Below, one piece after another: positions 54,503 to 63,295 of a stretch of 64,000 nt of DNA. The notes under the pieces are model-generated. The model searched no databases. It was given only the letters and a program-made list of their open reading frames with translations, and was not told the origin of the DNA. Position 1 is the first letter of the stretch. Every line of letters begins with the position of its first letter. A program made the translations under genes and the position numbers. Source of the stretch: an uncultured Spirochaetia bacterium (GTDB lineage: Bacteria; Spirochaetota; Brachyspiria; Brachyspirales; Brachyspiraceae); NCBI GenBank assembly GCA_947040495.1, contig CAMRBQ010000005.1:1-64000 (forward strand). Reading direction: 5' to 3'.

Positions 54503-55267
54503 CTACATTTGTTTATAAACTAATTCTTTACCATCATCTGTTTTTAATGTAATTTCACCATCATTAATTACAATAGTCGTAATAAGTGGTAGCATCTCCA
54601 AATAGGCTTTTTCAGCATCCATTTGTTCTGGAGGGCCAGTCATTCTAGTAGCACCCATGGCACCATCGATAGTCAATTTGTCGCCTTCTATAATATAACT
54701 ACCCATATAATTATTAACGGCAGCTTTACCAGAAATTTTACCATCATTAAACATAATAGTAATTTCGCTTCCTTCAAACATATTTGAAAGTTTAAAAGTT
54801 TTTCCATACAAATTTTCTATAGTCATAGGAGCAGCACTACTCATTACAGCAGGCTCTTCCTCTACAGTTCCATCTTCCACAACGCCCTCTTCAAAGATAA
54901 GTTTTTTATCATCAGAAGTTGTAAATGTAAGTGTCTTATCTTTCAAAGATATTTTAGTTATGTTGTTAAACATATTAAGAAACTCTGTTTCAATATTCAT
55001 AGCTTCTTCAGGACCTGCCACCATAGTCATTCCGATGTCACTTGTTGTGAAAGAGTCATCTTTGCCTATTTCATATGTTCCAAAAAATCTGTTAACAGCA
55101 GAGCTGCCTGAAAATTTATTACTGTCAAACATGAGAGTAATATCACTTCCTTCAAACATATTTGTAAGTATAAATGCTTTTCCTGTTAGAGCATCCATAG
55201 TAACTGGTTTTGTACATCCAATAACAGTTATTGTCAGTAAAAACATTAACATGAAAATTTTCTTCAT
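54503..55267 (-). CDS. Lipoprotein with two META domains
   Basis: A 254-residue lipoprotein: signal ending TVIGC (lipobox Cys18) and two tandem META (HslJ-like) domains, at about 26-125 and 150-254. Both contain the same signature: GSDITLMFDSNKFSGSSAVN, then a YEIG-type turn and a GP.E....E..FL helix in the first; GSEITIMFNDGKISGKAAVN in the second. A Glu-rich linker joins them. META proteins are envelope-stress-linked in other bacteria; the role here is unknown. Confidence 0.9.
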   Translation of the reverse strand: MKKIFMLMFLLTITVIGCTKPVTMDALTGKAFILTNMFEGSDITLMFDSNKFSGSSAVNRFFGTYEIGKDDSFTTSDIGMTMVAGPEEAMNIETEFLNMFNNITKISLKDKTLTFTTSDDKKLIFEEGVVEDGTVEEEPAVMSSAAPMTIENLYGKTFKLSNMFEGSEITIMFNDGKISGKAAVNNYMGSYIIEGDKLTIDGAMGATRMTGPPEQMDAEKAYLEMLPLITTIVINDGEITLKTDDGKELVYKQM

Positions 55268-55435
55268 TATTCATATTCCTTTTATTAAAATTGTGTGCCC
55301 TTTATTATATGTGCTTTGAAATAAAAATCAAATTTATTTACTTCTAAAGAATATAAATAATCTCTAAGATTTCTAATATAATAATTATATCTTTTTAATC
55401 TTATTCTATATAATTGCAAAAATATAGTTATATGC

Positions 55436-55463
55436 TTTACAATTTTTAAATATAAAATATAAT
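55436..55463 (+). promoter_or_regulatory. Candidate promoter of dnaJ
   Basis: TTTACA, a 16-base spacer and TATAAT, about 40 bases before the dnaJ ATG. No CIRCE operator is seen. Confidence 0.55.
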
Positions 55464-55502
55464 TAATGCAAAACTTTTCATGGAGTAAAAGAAAAAATAA
55501 AT

Positions 55503-56645
55503 ATGGCTACAACAACTAATAAAAGAGATTATTATGAAGTCTTAGGTATTGAAAAATCAGCCAATGCCGATGAAATAAAAAAATCATATAGAAAGCTTGC
55601 AATAAAATATCATCCCGATAAAAACCAAGGTGATAAAGCAACTGAAGATAAATTTAAAGAAGCAACCGAAGCATATGAAATTTTATCTGATGATAAAAAA
55701 CGCAGCCAATATGATCAATTTGGTCATGCTGGTGTGCATAGTTCATTCTCTGATGCTTATAGTAGAGGTGGCGGTTTTTCTGGAAGCAGTTTTGAAGATG
55801 CTTTTGGTGGCTCATTTGGTGGCTTTGAAGATATATTTAGTTCGCTATTTGGTTTTTCATCGGGTAAATCACAAGCAGGCCCTAACTCGAGAAGACGTGG
55901 GGCTGACCTAAGATATGATATGACTATAAGCCTAGCTGAAGCGGCATTCGGTAAGAAAACAGAAATAACATTGAGAAAAAGAGAAGTATGCGATAAATGT
56001 AATGGCACAGGTGCTGAAGCAGGCAGTAAACCAACAACATGTGATATGTGTGGTGGAGCGGGACAAGTAAGACGCTCTCAATCTTTTTTCAGTGTCAATA
56101 CAACATGTCCAAAATGTAAAGGCACAGGTTCAATTATAAGTAATCCATGTAAAACATGTCATGGAGAAACTACTGTAGAAAAACAGAAAAAACTATCTAT
56201 AAGTATACCTGAGGGTGTAGATGACAATACACAGCTTCGAGTTACAGGGGAAGGCGAAGCTGGGGCTAATGGCGGAAAGTCTGGGGATTTATATCTATTT
56301 ATACATGTACAAGAGCATGATATTTTTTTAAGAGATGGCATACATCTTATAACTGAAATTGGAATTAGTATCACTCAGGCATCGCTGGGTGCTGAAATAT
56401 TTTTACCTACACTTGATGATAAAAAAGTAAAAATTAAAATACCGGAAGGTACTGTAAGTGGGAAAATATTTAGACTAAAAGGACATGGTATATCTCATGT
56501 TAATTATAATAAAAAAGGTGATATGCTTGTACATGTTATAATTGAACCACCAAAGCATTTAAGTGGTGAACAGAAAAAAATATTAAATGAGCTAAAAAAA
56601 TTATTGGCAGATAATGACAGCCCTATGCCAAGAAAACCTAGTTGA
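55503..56645 (+). CDS. dnaJ: Chaperone DnaJ
   Basis: A 380-residue type I Hsp40. J-domain with HPDKNQGD (HPD motif), Gly/Phe linker (about 75-130), four-motif zinc centre CDKCNGTG, CDMCGGAG, CPKCKGTG, CKTCHGET (last Gly replaced by Thr), then the substrate-binding C-terminal domains. It delivers clients to DnaK. No dnaK or grpE is adjacent. GGAG is about 18 bases from the ATG, so the ribosome site is weak. Confidence 0.96.
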   Translation: MATTTNKRDYYEVLGIEKSANADEIKKSYRKLAIKYHPDKNQGDKATEDKFKEATEAYEILSDDKKRSQYDQFGHAGVHSSFSDAYSRGGGFSGSSFEDAFGGSFGGFEDIFSSLFGFSSGKSQAGPNSRRRGADLRYDMTISLAEAAFGKKTEITLRKREVCDKCNGTGAEAGSKPTTCDMCGGAGQVRRSQSFFSVNTTCPKCKGTGSIISNPCKTCHGETTVEKQKKLSISIPEGVDDNTQLRVTGEGEAGANGGKSGDLYLFIHVQEHDIFLRDGIHLITEIGISITQASLGAEIFLPTLDDKKVKIKIPEGTVSGKIFRLKGHGISHVNYNKKGDMLVHVIIEPPKHLSGEQKKILNELKKLLADNDSPMPRKPS

Positions 56646-56690
56646 TTTAAAAATATATTTTTGCTATAACTGAAGATAAGGAGATCATTT

Positions 56691-57557
56691 ATGGAAAAAA
56701 ATCTTACTGTGCTTTTTATGGGCAGATATTCTGACCTTCAATCTGCTATGAAGAATTCTACTGCCAGCATGCAATATAAATCTGTATACCTAGCAGATAA
56801 TAAACCACTGGATAATAAAAATATTAAAATATGCTCTGAATCTGAGGTAATACTAGAAGATGTAAGTGAAAGTACACTTTTAATAGCAAGCAATTTATCA
56901 TCATATAGAAATGTTATTTACAAAGCACTTGAAAAAAAATGTCATTTATTTTTACTATCGCACCAAGATATAACAATTAAAGAATATTCTATACTAGAAG
57001 AATATTCTAAAAATAGAGGTGTTGCTTTTTATGTGCCTATATTCGCCTATTCAAAAGCTATTCTATTAAAAAAAATGATAAATCTATATACAAAAGACAG
57101 AATACTTAATATAACAATTAATGATCAAGATAATGCTATATTTAATAGTAATATTTTTTTACTAATATTAAATATTATAAATGCCAAATCTATCAAAAAT
57201 ATAAAGATAGAGCAAAATGGTGATAAAATTAAAATAAAAACAGATAAATATATTATTGAATTTAAAAATAACAGTAGAGAACAAACAATTGTAAAGGCAA
57301 TTACTGATGATGATATTTGGAAATTCACTTGGAATGCAAGTGATTTGTTAGAAACCAGTCATAAAAGTGGCATGAAAGAACGCTATTTTTATGAAGAAAA
57401 AAGTGCCGTAGAAAATATTTATAAAAATATATATTCACATTGCCTAGGTATATCCCCTATGTTATATACTACTATAGAAGATATGCTCGTATATTTAAAA
57501 ATAAAGAGTGCTTTTTTCAATATGACAGATGATAATAGTATAAACATATCCATATAA
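56691..57557 (+). CDS. Hypothetical protein, possible degenerate Gfo/Idh-type fold
   Basis: A 288-residue cytoplasmic protein. The order of elements (an opening NLTVLFMGRYSDL, a helix-turn YRNVIYKALEKKCHLFLLSH, then KEYSILEEYSKNRGVAFYV) loosely follows Gfo/Idh/MocA oxidoreductases, but the glycine-rich nucleotide loop is absent. I cannot assign a function. AAGGAG precedes the ATG. It follows dnaJ by 45 bases. Confidence 0.55.
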   Translation: MEKNLTVLFMGRYSDLQSAMKNSTASMQYKSVYLADNKPLDNKNIKICSESEVILEDVSESTLLIASNLSSYRNVIYKALEKKCHLFLLSHQDITIKEYSILEEYSKNRGVAFYVPIFAYSKAILLKKMINLYTKDRILNITINDQDNAIFNSNIFLLILNIINAKSIKNIKIEQNGDKIKIKTDKYIIEFKNNSREQTIVKAITDDDIWKFTWNASDLLETSHKSGMKERYFYEEKSAVENIYKNIYSHCLGISPMLYTTIEDMLVYLKIKSAFFNMTDDNSINISI

Positions 57558-57642
57558 TTAATATATTTTTATAATAAAAAATAAAATAATTCCGAACATA
57601 TTATATACAATTAAAATTATATATAGCGAGAAATATTTTATT

Positions 57643-58377
57643 ATGAAAATTGATACTAATAAAAATGAAATTGAAATACTACTAAAAAGAGCATTAAAAG
57701 CACAAACAACTGGTTCTTTAGATTTAGCTATTCAATATTATAGCAAAATTATAACTATATCACCTTACAATGCTGGTGCCTATAATAATAAAGGCAGTTG
57801 TCTTTTAGCTTTAAAAAAATATGACGAAGCAATTGAAATCTATAATAATGCTATTTTAATACAACCAACTTATAAATATGGTCATTATAATAAGGGTCTT
57901 TGTCTTGCATATTTATGTAAATTTGACCTAGCTATTGAATCTTTTAATGAAGCTATTAATATAGATTCTGAATATGCCTTAGCCTATTACAATAAAGCTT
58001 ATTGCCTAGATAGACTTTCATTTTATGATGAGGCAATTTCTTGCTATGATAAAGCTATAGATATAGATGCTAACTATACATCAGCTCATATTAATAGAGG
58101 TTATAGTTTAGTCAATTTAAAAAGATATGATGAAGCATTAGAAAGCTATGATAATGCTATAAGCTCCTCAACAAAATCGGTTAATGCCAAAAATAGTAAA
58201 GCCGACCTGCTTTCAAAATTAGGACGTGATGAAGAGGCTATTAATTATTATAAACAAGTATTAATGTTAGAGCCAAATAATACAGAGGCAAATAAAAAAA
58301 TCAGTGTTCTAATTAGTAAAGATGAAAGCAATGATTCTGATTATCAGATGATTTCTGCCGCATCAAAATTAAAATAA
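57643..58377 (+). CDS. TPR-repeat protein
   Basis: A 244-residue protein of about six tetratricopeptide repeats. Each carries the AYYNKAYCLDRLSFYDEAI-type pattern, covering about residues 20-225. There is no signal peptide. TPR solenoids bind other proteins; partner unknown. It follows the 288-residue gene on the same strand. The 185-base convergent gap after it holds no clear terminator. Confidence 0.88.
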   Translation: MKIDTNKNEIEILLKRALKAQTTGSLDLAIQYYSKIITISPYNAGAYNNKGSCLLALKKYDEAIEIYNNAILIQPTYKYGHYNKGLCLAYLCKFDLAIESFNEAINIDSEYALAYYNKAYCLDRLSFYDEAISCYDKAIDIDANYTSAHINRGYSLVNLKRYDEALESYDNAISSSTKSVNAKNSKADLLSKLGRDEEAINYYKQVLMLEPNNTEANKKISVLISKDESNDSDYQMISAASKLK

Positions 58378-58561
58378 AATATTAGAAGCAAATATTACAA
58401 TTAAAAATTGACCTAAAAAATAAAGTTATAATAATGAAAGAGCAAATGATGCTATTATTACAAGTAAAATGTGGGTAATGGTTTTATGATATAAAATGCT
58501 GCTGATACAAAAAATATTAGCATATAAAAAATATATTTTATTGTTAGAAACAATTAAAAAT

Positions 58562-59362
58562 TTATCTAAAAAATGGGAAATAGTTAAATAAAGTAATAAG
58601 CAGATAATCGCTTACAAGTATAAACATAAAACTCCATACAACACTAGTCGTAGTAGCACGACCAACACCTTCAGCACCGCCTTGAGTACGGAAGCCAAAG
58701 AAGCATGATATAATCATTGTCTCAGCCCCAAATATAGTGCCTTTTATTATCGAACCTATAAAATCACCTAGTGATATAACCTCTATTGCCCTTTCTAAAT
58801 ATATTAGAGCATCATTATTTAATACAAATTGAGAAACAATAGCACCACCTAATACCCCAACTATATCTGCAGTAACTGTAAGCATTGGAAGAGCAATTAT
58901 ACCTGCCCAAAATCTTGGAACAGCCACATATTCGACAGGGCTTGTATAAAGTGTTTTTAATGCATCAAGCTGCTCACTTACTTTCATCGTGCCTATTTCA
59001 GCTGTAATAGAACTACCTATCCTACCAGCAAATACTAATGCAACAAGTATTGGTGAAAGTTCCTTAACCATAGCCTTACCAACCATTGAACCAACATATT
59101 GAGATATACCCATAAGTACAGTATCTAATACTACAGCTATCTGTAAAGCCATAACCATACCAGTAAAAAATGATGTAACCATACATACAAGAAATGATTC
59201 TACACCCATCCTCACAATCTGATCTGATAATTGTTTAAATGAAAAAGATTTTCTAAATGTACATTTAAATATATCAACTATAAGCATACAAAATTCATTT
59301 GCATTAATAAAAAATGATTCTAATTTTCCAAATATCGATTTTCTTAAACTAAAATTTTCCAT
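58562..59362 (-). CDS. mlaE: MlaE/YrbE-type ABC transporter permease
   Basis: A 266-residue membrane permease of the Mla family that moves phospholipid between membranes. The VKELSPILVALVFAGRIGSS segment with the EIGTM and SEQLDALKTL helices is characteristic. It lies 30 bases downstream of the NtrC-type regulator gene on the same strand, so it is probably in one operon with it. The partner ATPase (mlaF) and MlaD lie outside this window or elsewhere. Confidence 0.92.
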   Translation of the reverse strand: MENFSLRKSIFGKLESFFINANEFCMLIVDIFKCTFRKSFSFKQLSDQIVRMGVESFLVCMVTSFFTGMVMALQIAVVLDTVLMGISQYVGSMVGKAMVKELSPILVALVFAGRIGSSITAEIGTMKVSEQLDALKTLYTSPVEYVAVPRFWAGIIALPMLTVTADIVGVLGGAIVSQFVLNNDALIYLERAIEVISLGDFIGSIIKGTIFGAETMIISCFFGFRTQGGAEGVGRATTTSVVWSFMFILVSDYLLITLFNYFPFFR

Positions 59363-59392
59363 AAAATATCCATTTCAAACATAAAGCTATTT

Positions 59393-60736
59393 CTAACTAT
59401 CAGACTTTATTTTTCTGTATAGTGTTGCCCGTTCAATACCCAAAATATCTGCCGTACGTGCCTTATTATATTCATTCTTAACAAGCATATATTCTATATA
59501 AAGTTTTTCAACCTCAGCAAGAGAAATATCTTCATTTATAGTGAATATTTCTTGATTATTATTAAGTACACCATCAGGTATATCATTTTCTGTTATTTTT
59601 TCACCATCCGACATTACAACCATTGTTTCTATTGTATTTCTAAGCTGCCTAATATTACCTACCCAAGATGCTAATGTTAATATTTTATATACTTTATTAT
59701 CAATAGATTTTATCTCTTTATCATGCTCTTTTGAAAACTCTTTTATAAAGTTATCTATAAGCAGTGGTATATCTTCTCGCCTTTCTCTTAATGGAGGTAC
59801 ATCTATCCTTATAACATTTAATCTATAAAACAAATCTTCTCTGAAAGAACCGTTCTTTACACTTTCAGATAGCTTTTGATTCGTAGCTGCAATAACACGT
59901 ATATCAACTGGTATAGGTATATTTGAACCAACCCGCTCAATAGTTCTATCTTCAAGAACCCTTAATAGCTTAACTTGAGTGGAGGCAGATATTTCAGCAA
60001 TCTCATCCAAAAAAATAGTGCCTTTATTGGCGGCCTCAAAACGTCCTATTTTTTTATCAAGAGCCCCCGTGAATGAACCCTTTTCATGCCCGAAAAGTTC
60101 ACTTTCAAGTATACCCTCAGATAATGCCGCACAGTTTACTTTGATAAAAGGATTATTTTTTCTATCAGATATATTATGTAGTGCATCGGCTATAAGCTCT
60201 TTACCAGTACCACTTTCCCCTTCTATAAGGCATGTTGCTTTAGTACGTCCAACTTGCTTTATAGCATTATATACTTTTTGTATTTTAGCACTATGCCCTA
60301 TCATCCCATAAAATGTTTGAGTATAATCTAGCCTATCTTCTAATATTTCTTTATCTTTTTTTGTTTTTTTATTTTCTAAGGCACGTGCTATAATAAGTGA
60401 TAATTTGTCAAGGTTTAATGGCTTGGTTAAAAAATCATAAGCACCTTTACGCATTAGTTCCACAGCTGTTTCAATATTACCATGACCTGTAAGAATAATC
60501 ACTGGTATATTTTTATCAAACTCAAGTATATCAGAAAGCATATCTTCGCCATTTTTTTTTGGCATACGTAAATCAGTTACAACTAAATCAATACCACCCG
60601 CATATATGATATTTATAGCAACCTCTCCATCCTCACCCGTTATAACTTCATAGCCATCATATTCTAGCGATTTTTTAAGACCATCGCGTATATTTTTTTC
60701 ATCATCTGCTATAAGTATTCTAGGCATATCATACAT
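59393..60736 (-). CDS. Sigma-54-dependent response regulator (NtrC family)
   Basis: A 447-residue REC-AAA+-Fis protein. Receiver domain with ADDEKN, phospho-Asp in VVTDLRMP, and Lys in LTKPL; AAA+ domain with Walker A GESGTGKE and L1 loop GSFTGA (usually GAFTGA), Walker B GTIFLDEI; Fis-type helix-turn-helix at the C-terminus (NKARTADILGIERATLYRKI). It activates sigma-54 promoters. No histidine kinase is adjacent. MlaE is the next gene, so membrane-lipid transport is a plausible target, though unproven. Confidence 0.95.
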   Translation of the reverse strand: MYDMPRILIADDEKNIRDGLKKSLEYDGYEVITGEDGEVAINIIYAGGIDLVVTDLRMPKKNGEDMLSDILEFDKNIPVIILTGHGNIETAVELMRKGAYDFLTKPLNLDKLSLIIARALENKKTKKDKEILEDRLDYTQTFYGMIGHSAKIQKVYNAIKQVGRTKATCLIEGESGTGKELIADALHNISDRKNNPFIKVNCAALSEGILESELFGHEKGSFTGALDKKIGRFEAANKGTIFLDEIAEISASTQVKLLRVLEDRTIERVGSNIPIPVDIRVIAATNQKLSESVKNGSFREDLFYRLNVIRIDVPPLRERREDIPLLIDNFIKEFSKEHDKEIKSIDNKVYKILTLASWVGNIRQLRNTIETMVVMSDGEKITENDIPDGVLNNNQEIFTINEDISLAEVEKLYIEYMLVKNEYNKARTADILGIERATLYRKIKSDS

Positions 60737-60787
60737 TTATATACAAAATAGATATAAATTACAAGTAATTTTATATCTTAATTTAGC

Positions 60788-60810
60788 AATTAGTTTATCT
60801 CCAACTAATT
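60788..60810. repeat. Inverted repeat AATTAGTT/AACTAATT
   Basis: AATTAGTT, 7-base spacer, AACTAATT between the divergent regulator and pyrE genes. It shares its half-site with the palindrome in the pyrE promoter about 110 bases away. Confidence 0.7.
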
Positions 60811-60906
60811 TTATTTTTAATCAAAAGCTTTTAAAGATAATAAATATTAGAGGCAAATATAATTTCACTAAATACTATAATATATTGTAAATAAAAAATA
60901 AAACTG

Positions 60907-60935
60907 TTGAAAAATTAGTATAACTAATTTATACT
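60907..60935 (+). promoter_or_regulatory. Promoter of pyrE with an overlapping 19-bp palindrome
   Basis: TTGAAA, a 17-base spacer and TATACT. The spacer is almost filled by the palindrome AAATTAGT-ATA-ACTAATTT (60912-60930), a classic operator position between the -35 and -10 elements. Start site would be about 30 bases before the pyrE start codon. Confidence 0.7.
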
Positions 60936-60975
60936 TTTTGAATATAATTAATAGTATATAAAATGGAGGTTAATC

Positions 60976-61557
60976 TTGACAATAAGAGATGATGAAAAAT
61001 TAAAACAAATGCTTATAGAAAGTGATGCTTTGCTTCAAGGACATTTTCTACTATCAAGCGGTCTACATAGCGACAAATATATACAATGTGCAAAGCTTAC
61101 ACAATATCCAAAATACTCTAATTATGTGGCTCAAGCATTATCTGAACTATATCAAAATGAAAAAATTGATGTTGTTATAGGCGGTGCTTTTGGTGGTATA
61201 GTATTAGCATATGCAATGGCTTCTATTTTAAATGTAAGGAATATATTTGCTGAACGTATCGATGGCAAATTTTCTCTAAGACGTGGCTTTGAAATAAAAA
61301 AAGGTGAAAGGCTACTCATCGCTGAAGATGTTTGTACTACAGGGAAAAGCATATTAGAAGTAAAAGAATTGATAAATGAATACGAGGGGGAAACTATAGG
61401 CTCTGCCATTATAATAGATAGATGCGAAGAAAAAGGACAAGACCTTGGCATGCGTAAAGAATGGCTTTTAAGCGTTGTTGCTAATACATATGAATCTTCT
61501 AACTGTCCATTATGCAAAGAAGGTAATGCCCCTATAAAACCGGGAAGTCGAAAATAA
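60976..61557 (+). CDS. pyrE: Orotate phosphoribosyltransferase
   Basis: Converts orotate and PRPP to OMP in pyrimidine synthesis. The PRPP loop LLIAEDVCTTGKSI, GAFGGIVLAYA and SSGLHSDKYIQCAK motifs are present; 193 residues. The start codon is TTG at 60976, preceded by a strong GGAGGT five bases upstream; no ATG is available in frame. Two Cys near the C-terminus (CPLCKEG) form an extra pair seen in some branches of the family. It is divergent from the NtrC-type regulator. Confidence 0.93.
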   Translation: MTIRDDEKLKQMLIESDALLQGHFLLSSGLHSDKYIQCAKLTQYPKYSNYVAQALSELYQNEKIDVVIGGAFGGIVLAYAMASILNVRNIFAERIDGKFSLRRGFEIKKGERLLIAEDVCTTGKSILEVKELINEYEGETIGSAIIIDRCEEKGQDLGMRKEWLLSVVANTYESSNCPLCKEGNAPIKPGSRK

Positions 61558-61580
61558 AAACATAGAGGATGTAATTTCTT

Positions 61581-62099
61581 ATGGATAAAAAGAAAAATAT
61601 ACTTTTTGTTATACCCGCTGGAAATTTTAGAGATGAAGAATATTTTGAACCTAAGCAAATATTTGAAGAAGCAGGATATAAAGTGATAACAACATCTTCT
61701 AAAGTAGGCGATTTTATTGGAAAAATTGGCGGTGAGGCACATATAGATTTACTTTTTTCTGAGGTATATGTGTTAGACTATAAGGCTATAGTATTTGTTG
61801 GAGGCCCTGGTGTCGTTGCTCTTTGGGATGATTGGAGGACACATGAACTTGCAAAAATATTCTTAGAAAAAAATCTTAAAGTTTGTGCTATCTGTAGTGC
61901 TCCTGTCATACTAGCAAGGGCAAAATTGCTCGAAGGCAAAAAGTCCACATGTTTTCATAAAGATGAAATGGAACTTGTTCATGCCGGTGCAATATACACA
62001 GGCAATACTACAGAAATAGATGGCAATATTATCACTGCTAATGGGGCGGAAGCTTCTAATGCATTTGGCAATCTAATTTTACAAGAATTATGCAAATAA
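61581..62099 (+). CDS. DJ-1/PfpI-family protein (intact)
   Basis: A 172-residue DJ-1-superfamily protein with the nucleophile elbow CAICSAPV, the FVGGPGVV turn, an acidic NFRDEEYFEP segment and FHKDEME. It follows pyrE by 23 bases with an AGAGG ribosome site, so it is likely in the pyrE transcript. A second family member at 10130-10671 is broken by a frameshift. Members act as glyoxalases, chaperones or oxidative-stress proteins; the role here is unknown. Confidence 0.88.
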   Translation: MDKKKNILFVIPAGNFRDEEYFEPKQIFEEAGYKVITTSSKVGDFIGKIGGEAHIDLLFSEVYVLDYKAIVFVGGPGVVALWDDWRTHELAKIFLEKNLKVCAICSAPVILARAKLLEGKKSTCFHKDEMELVHAGAIYTGNTTEIDGNIITANGAEASNAFGNLILQELCK

Positions 62100-62135
62100 A
62101 AACATATATGAAATATAAAAAATAAAGATATAAAA

Positions 62136-63179
62136 TTGAACAATATCAAAAAAATACTTATTATAAAACAAACATCCCTTGGTGATGTGCTACATTCTAC
62201 CGCTTTTATAAGAGAAATAAGCCTTATTTATCCCGATGCTTTAATCGATATTGTAACGGATAAAAGTGCTTTGGATATATTAAAACATAACCCACATATA
62301 AATAAATTTTATATTCTCGATATATACAAATATGAAAAGCAAATATTAAAATCTGTGAAAGATTTTTTTTATGTATTAAAAGAATTCTTTTCCGTAATAA
62401 AAGATGTACGTAAAGAACATTATGATTTAGCATTTGATTTGCAAGGGCTTGAGAGAAGTGTAATATTTTTATACCTATGTCATTCTAAGAGAAAGTATGC
62501 TATTGGAAATAAATGGATTTTTTCAAAACACAAAGACGTAAAAAAATATCATGTTATAAAATTACTTCTATCATTGCTTGAGATGATAGGTCATAAATCT
62601 GACAATACTAAACTTGATTTTTATCTACCCGAAAATATAGAAACAACATTTAATGAAATGCTAGAAAAAAATAATATATCATTAAAAAAAGACTACATCA
62701 TTATTAGTGGCTTTTCAAGGTGGGTAACAAAAGACTTGCCTATAAAAAAATCTATAGAGATAATAGAGAGAATTAGAAAAAAAAGTGATATAGATATAAT
62801 ATTAACTAGTACAAAAGATGAGTATGAAAAATGTATGAATATAAAAAATGCATTTCAAGATAAAGACTCTATACATGTATTTTCAAAATTATTAAATATA
62901 AATACTTTGGCAGCTCTTATTAAAAATGCAAGAGCAATAATTTCTGTAGATAGTTTCCCAATGCATATTGCAGCTTCTTTTGAAACACCGCTTATAGCAT
63001 TATTTGGTCCAACAAGTGAACATCGCATTGGTCCAATATCAAAGAATAGCCATATTATAAAAAATGAAAATATTGACTGCCTTATGTGTTACAGAATCTC
63101 TAACTGTCCAAATAATTATAGATGTATGAACTCTTTAGATGCACAAAATATTGCTGATATAGTTTTGAAATATATATAA
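62136..63179 (+). CDS. Heptosyltransferase-family (GT9) protein
   Basis: A 347-residue GT-B enzyme of the RfaC/RfaF/RfaQ family that adds heptose (or a related sugar) to the LOS core. Start KILIIKQTSLGDVLHSTAFI, DLAFDLQG, a C-terminal Rossmann domain with ARAIISVDSFPMHIAAS and LFGPTSEHRIGP. CLMCYRISNC near the end is a Cys-rich tail. The start codon is TTG; no in-frame ATG precedes it. The next gene is a methyltransferase, so this may be the edge of an LOS gene cluster. Confidence 0.9.
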   Translation: MNNIKKILIIKQTSLGDVLHSTAFIREISLIYPDALIDIVTDKSALDILKHNPHINKFYILDIYKYEKQILKSVKDFFYVLKEFFSVIKDVRKEHYDLAFDLQGLERSVIFLYLCHSKRKYAIGNKWIFSKHKDVKKYHVIKLLLSLLEMIGHKSDNTKLDFYLPENIETTFNEMLEKNNISLKKDYIIISGFSRWVTKDLPIKKSIEIIERIRKKSDIDIILTSTKDEYEKCMNIKNAFQDKDSIHVFSKLLNINTLAALIKNARAIISVDSFPMHIAASFETPLIALFGPTSEHRIGPISKNSHIIKNENIDCLMCYRISNCPNNYRCMNSLDAQNIADIVLKYI

Positions 63180-63295
63180 ACTCTTTTTATTATCACTAGA
63201 TATTTATTAAAAAAAATGTTATCATTTATAAAATTTTGATAAACATTGCTCAAATAGTTATAATATAACTATATTTTAGTTGGGGAAATCTTTTA

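Noticed and set aside
61152-61742. A 196-residue minus-strand frame across pyrE and the DJ-1 gene
   Set aside because: It overlaps two genes with full motif support, and its composition is the antisense of coding sequence. A shadow.
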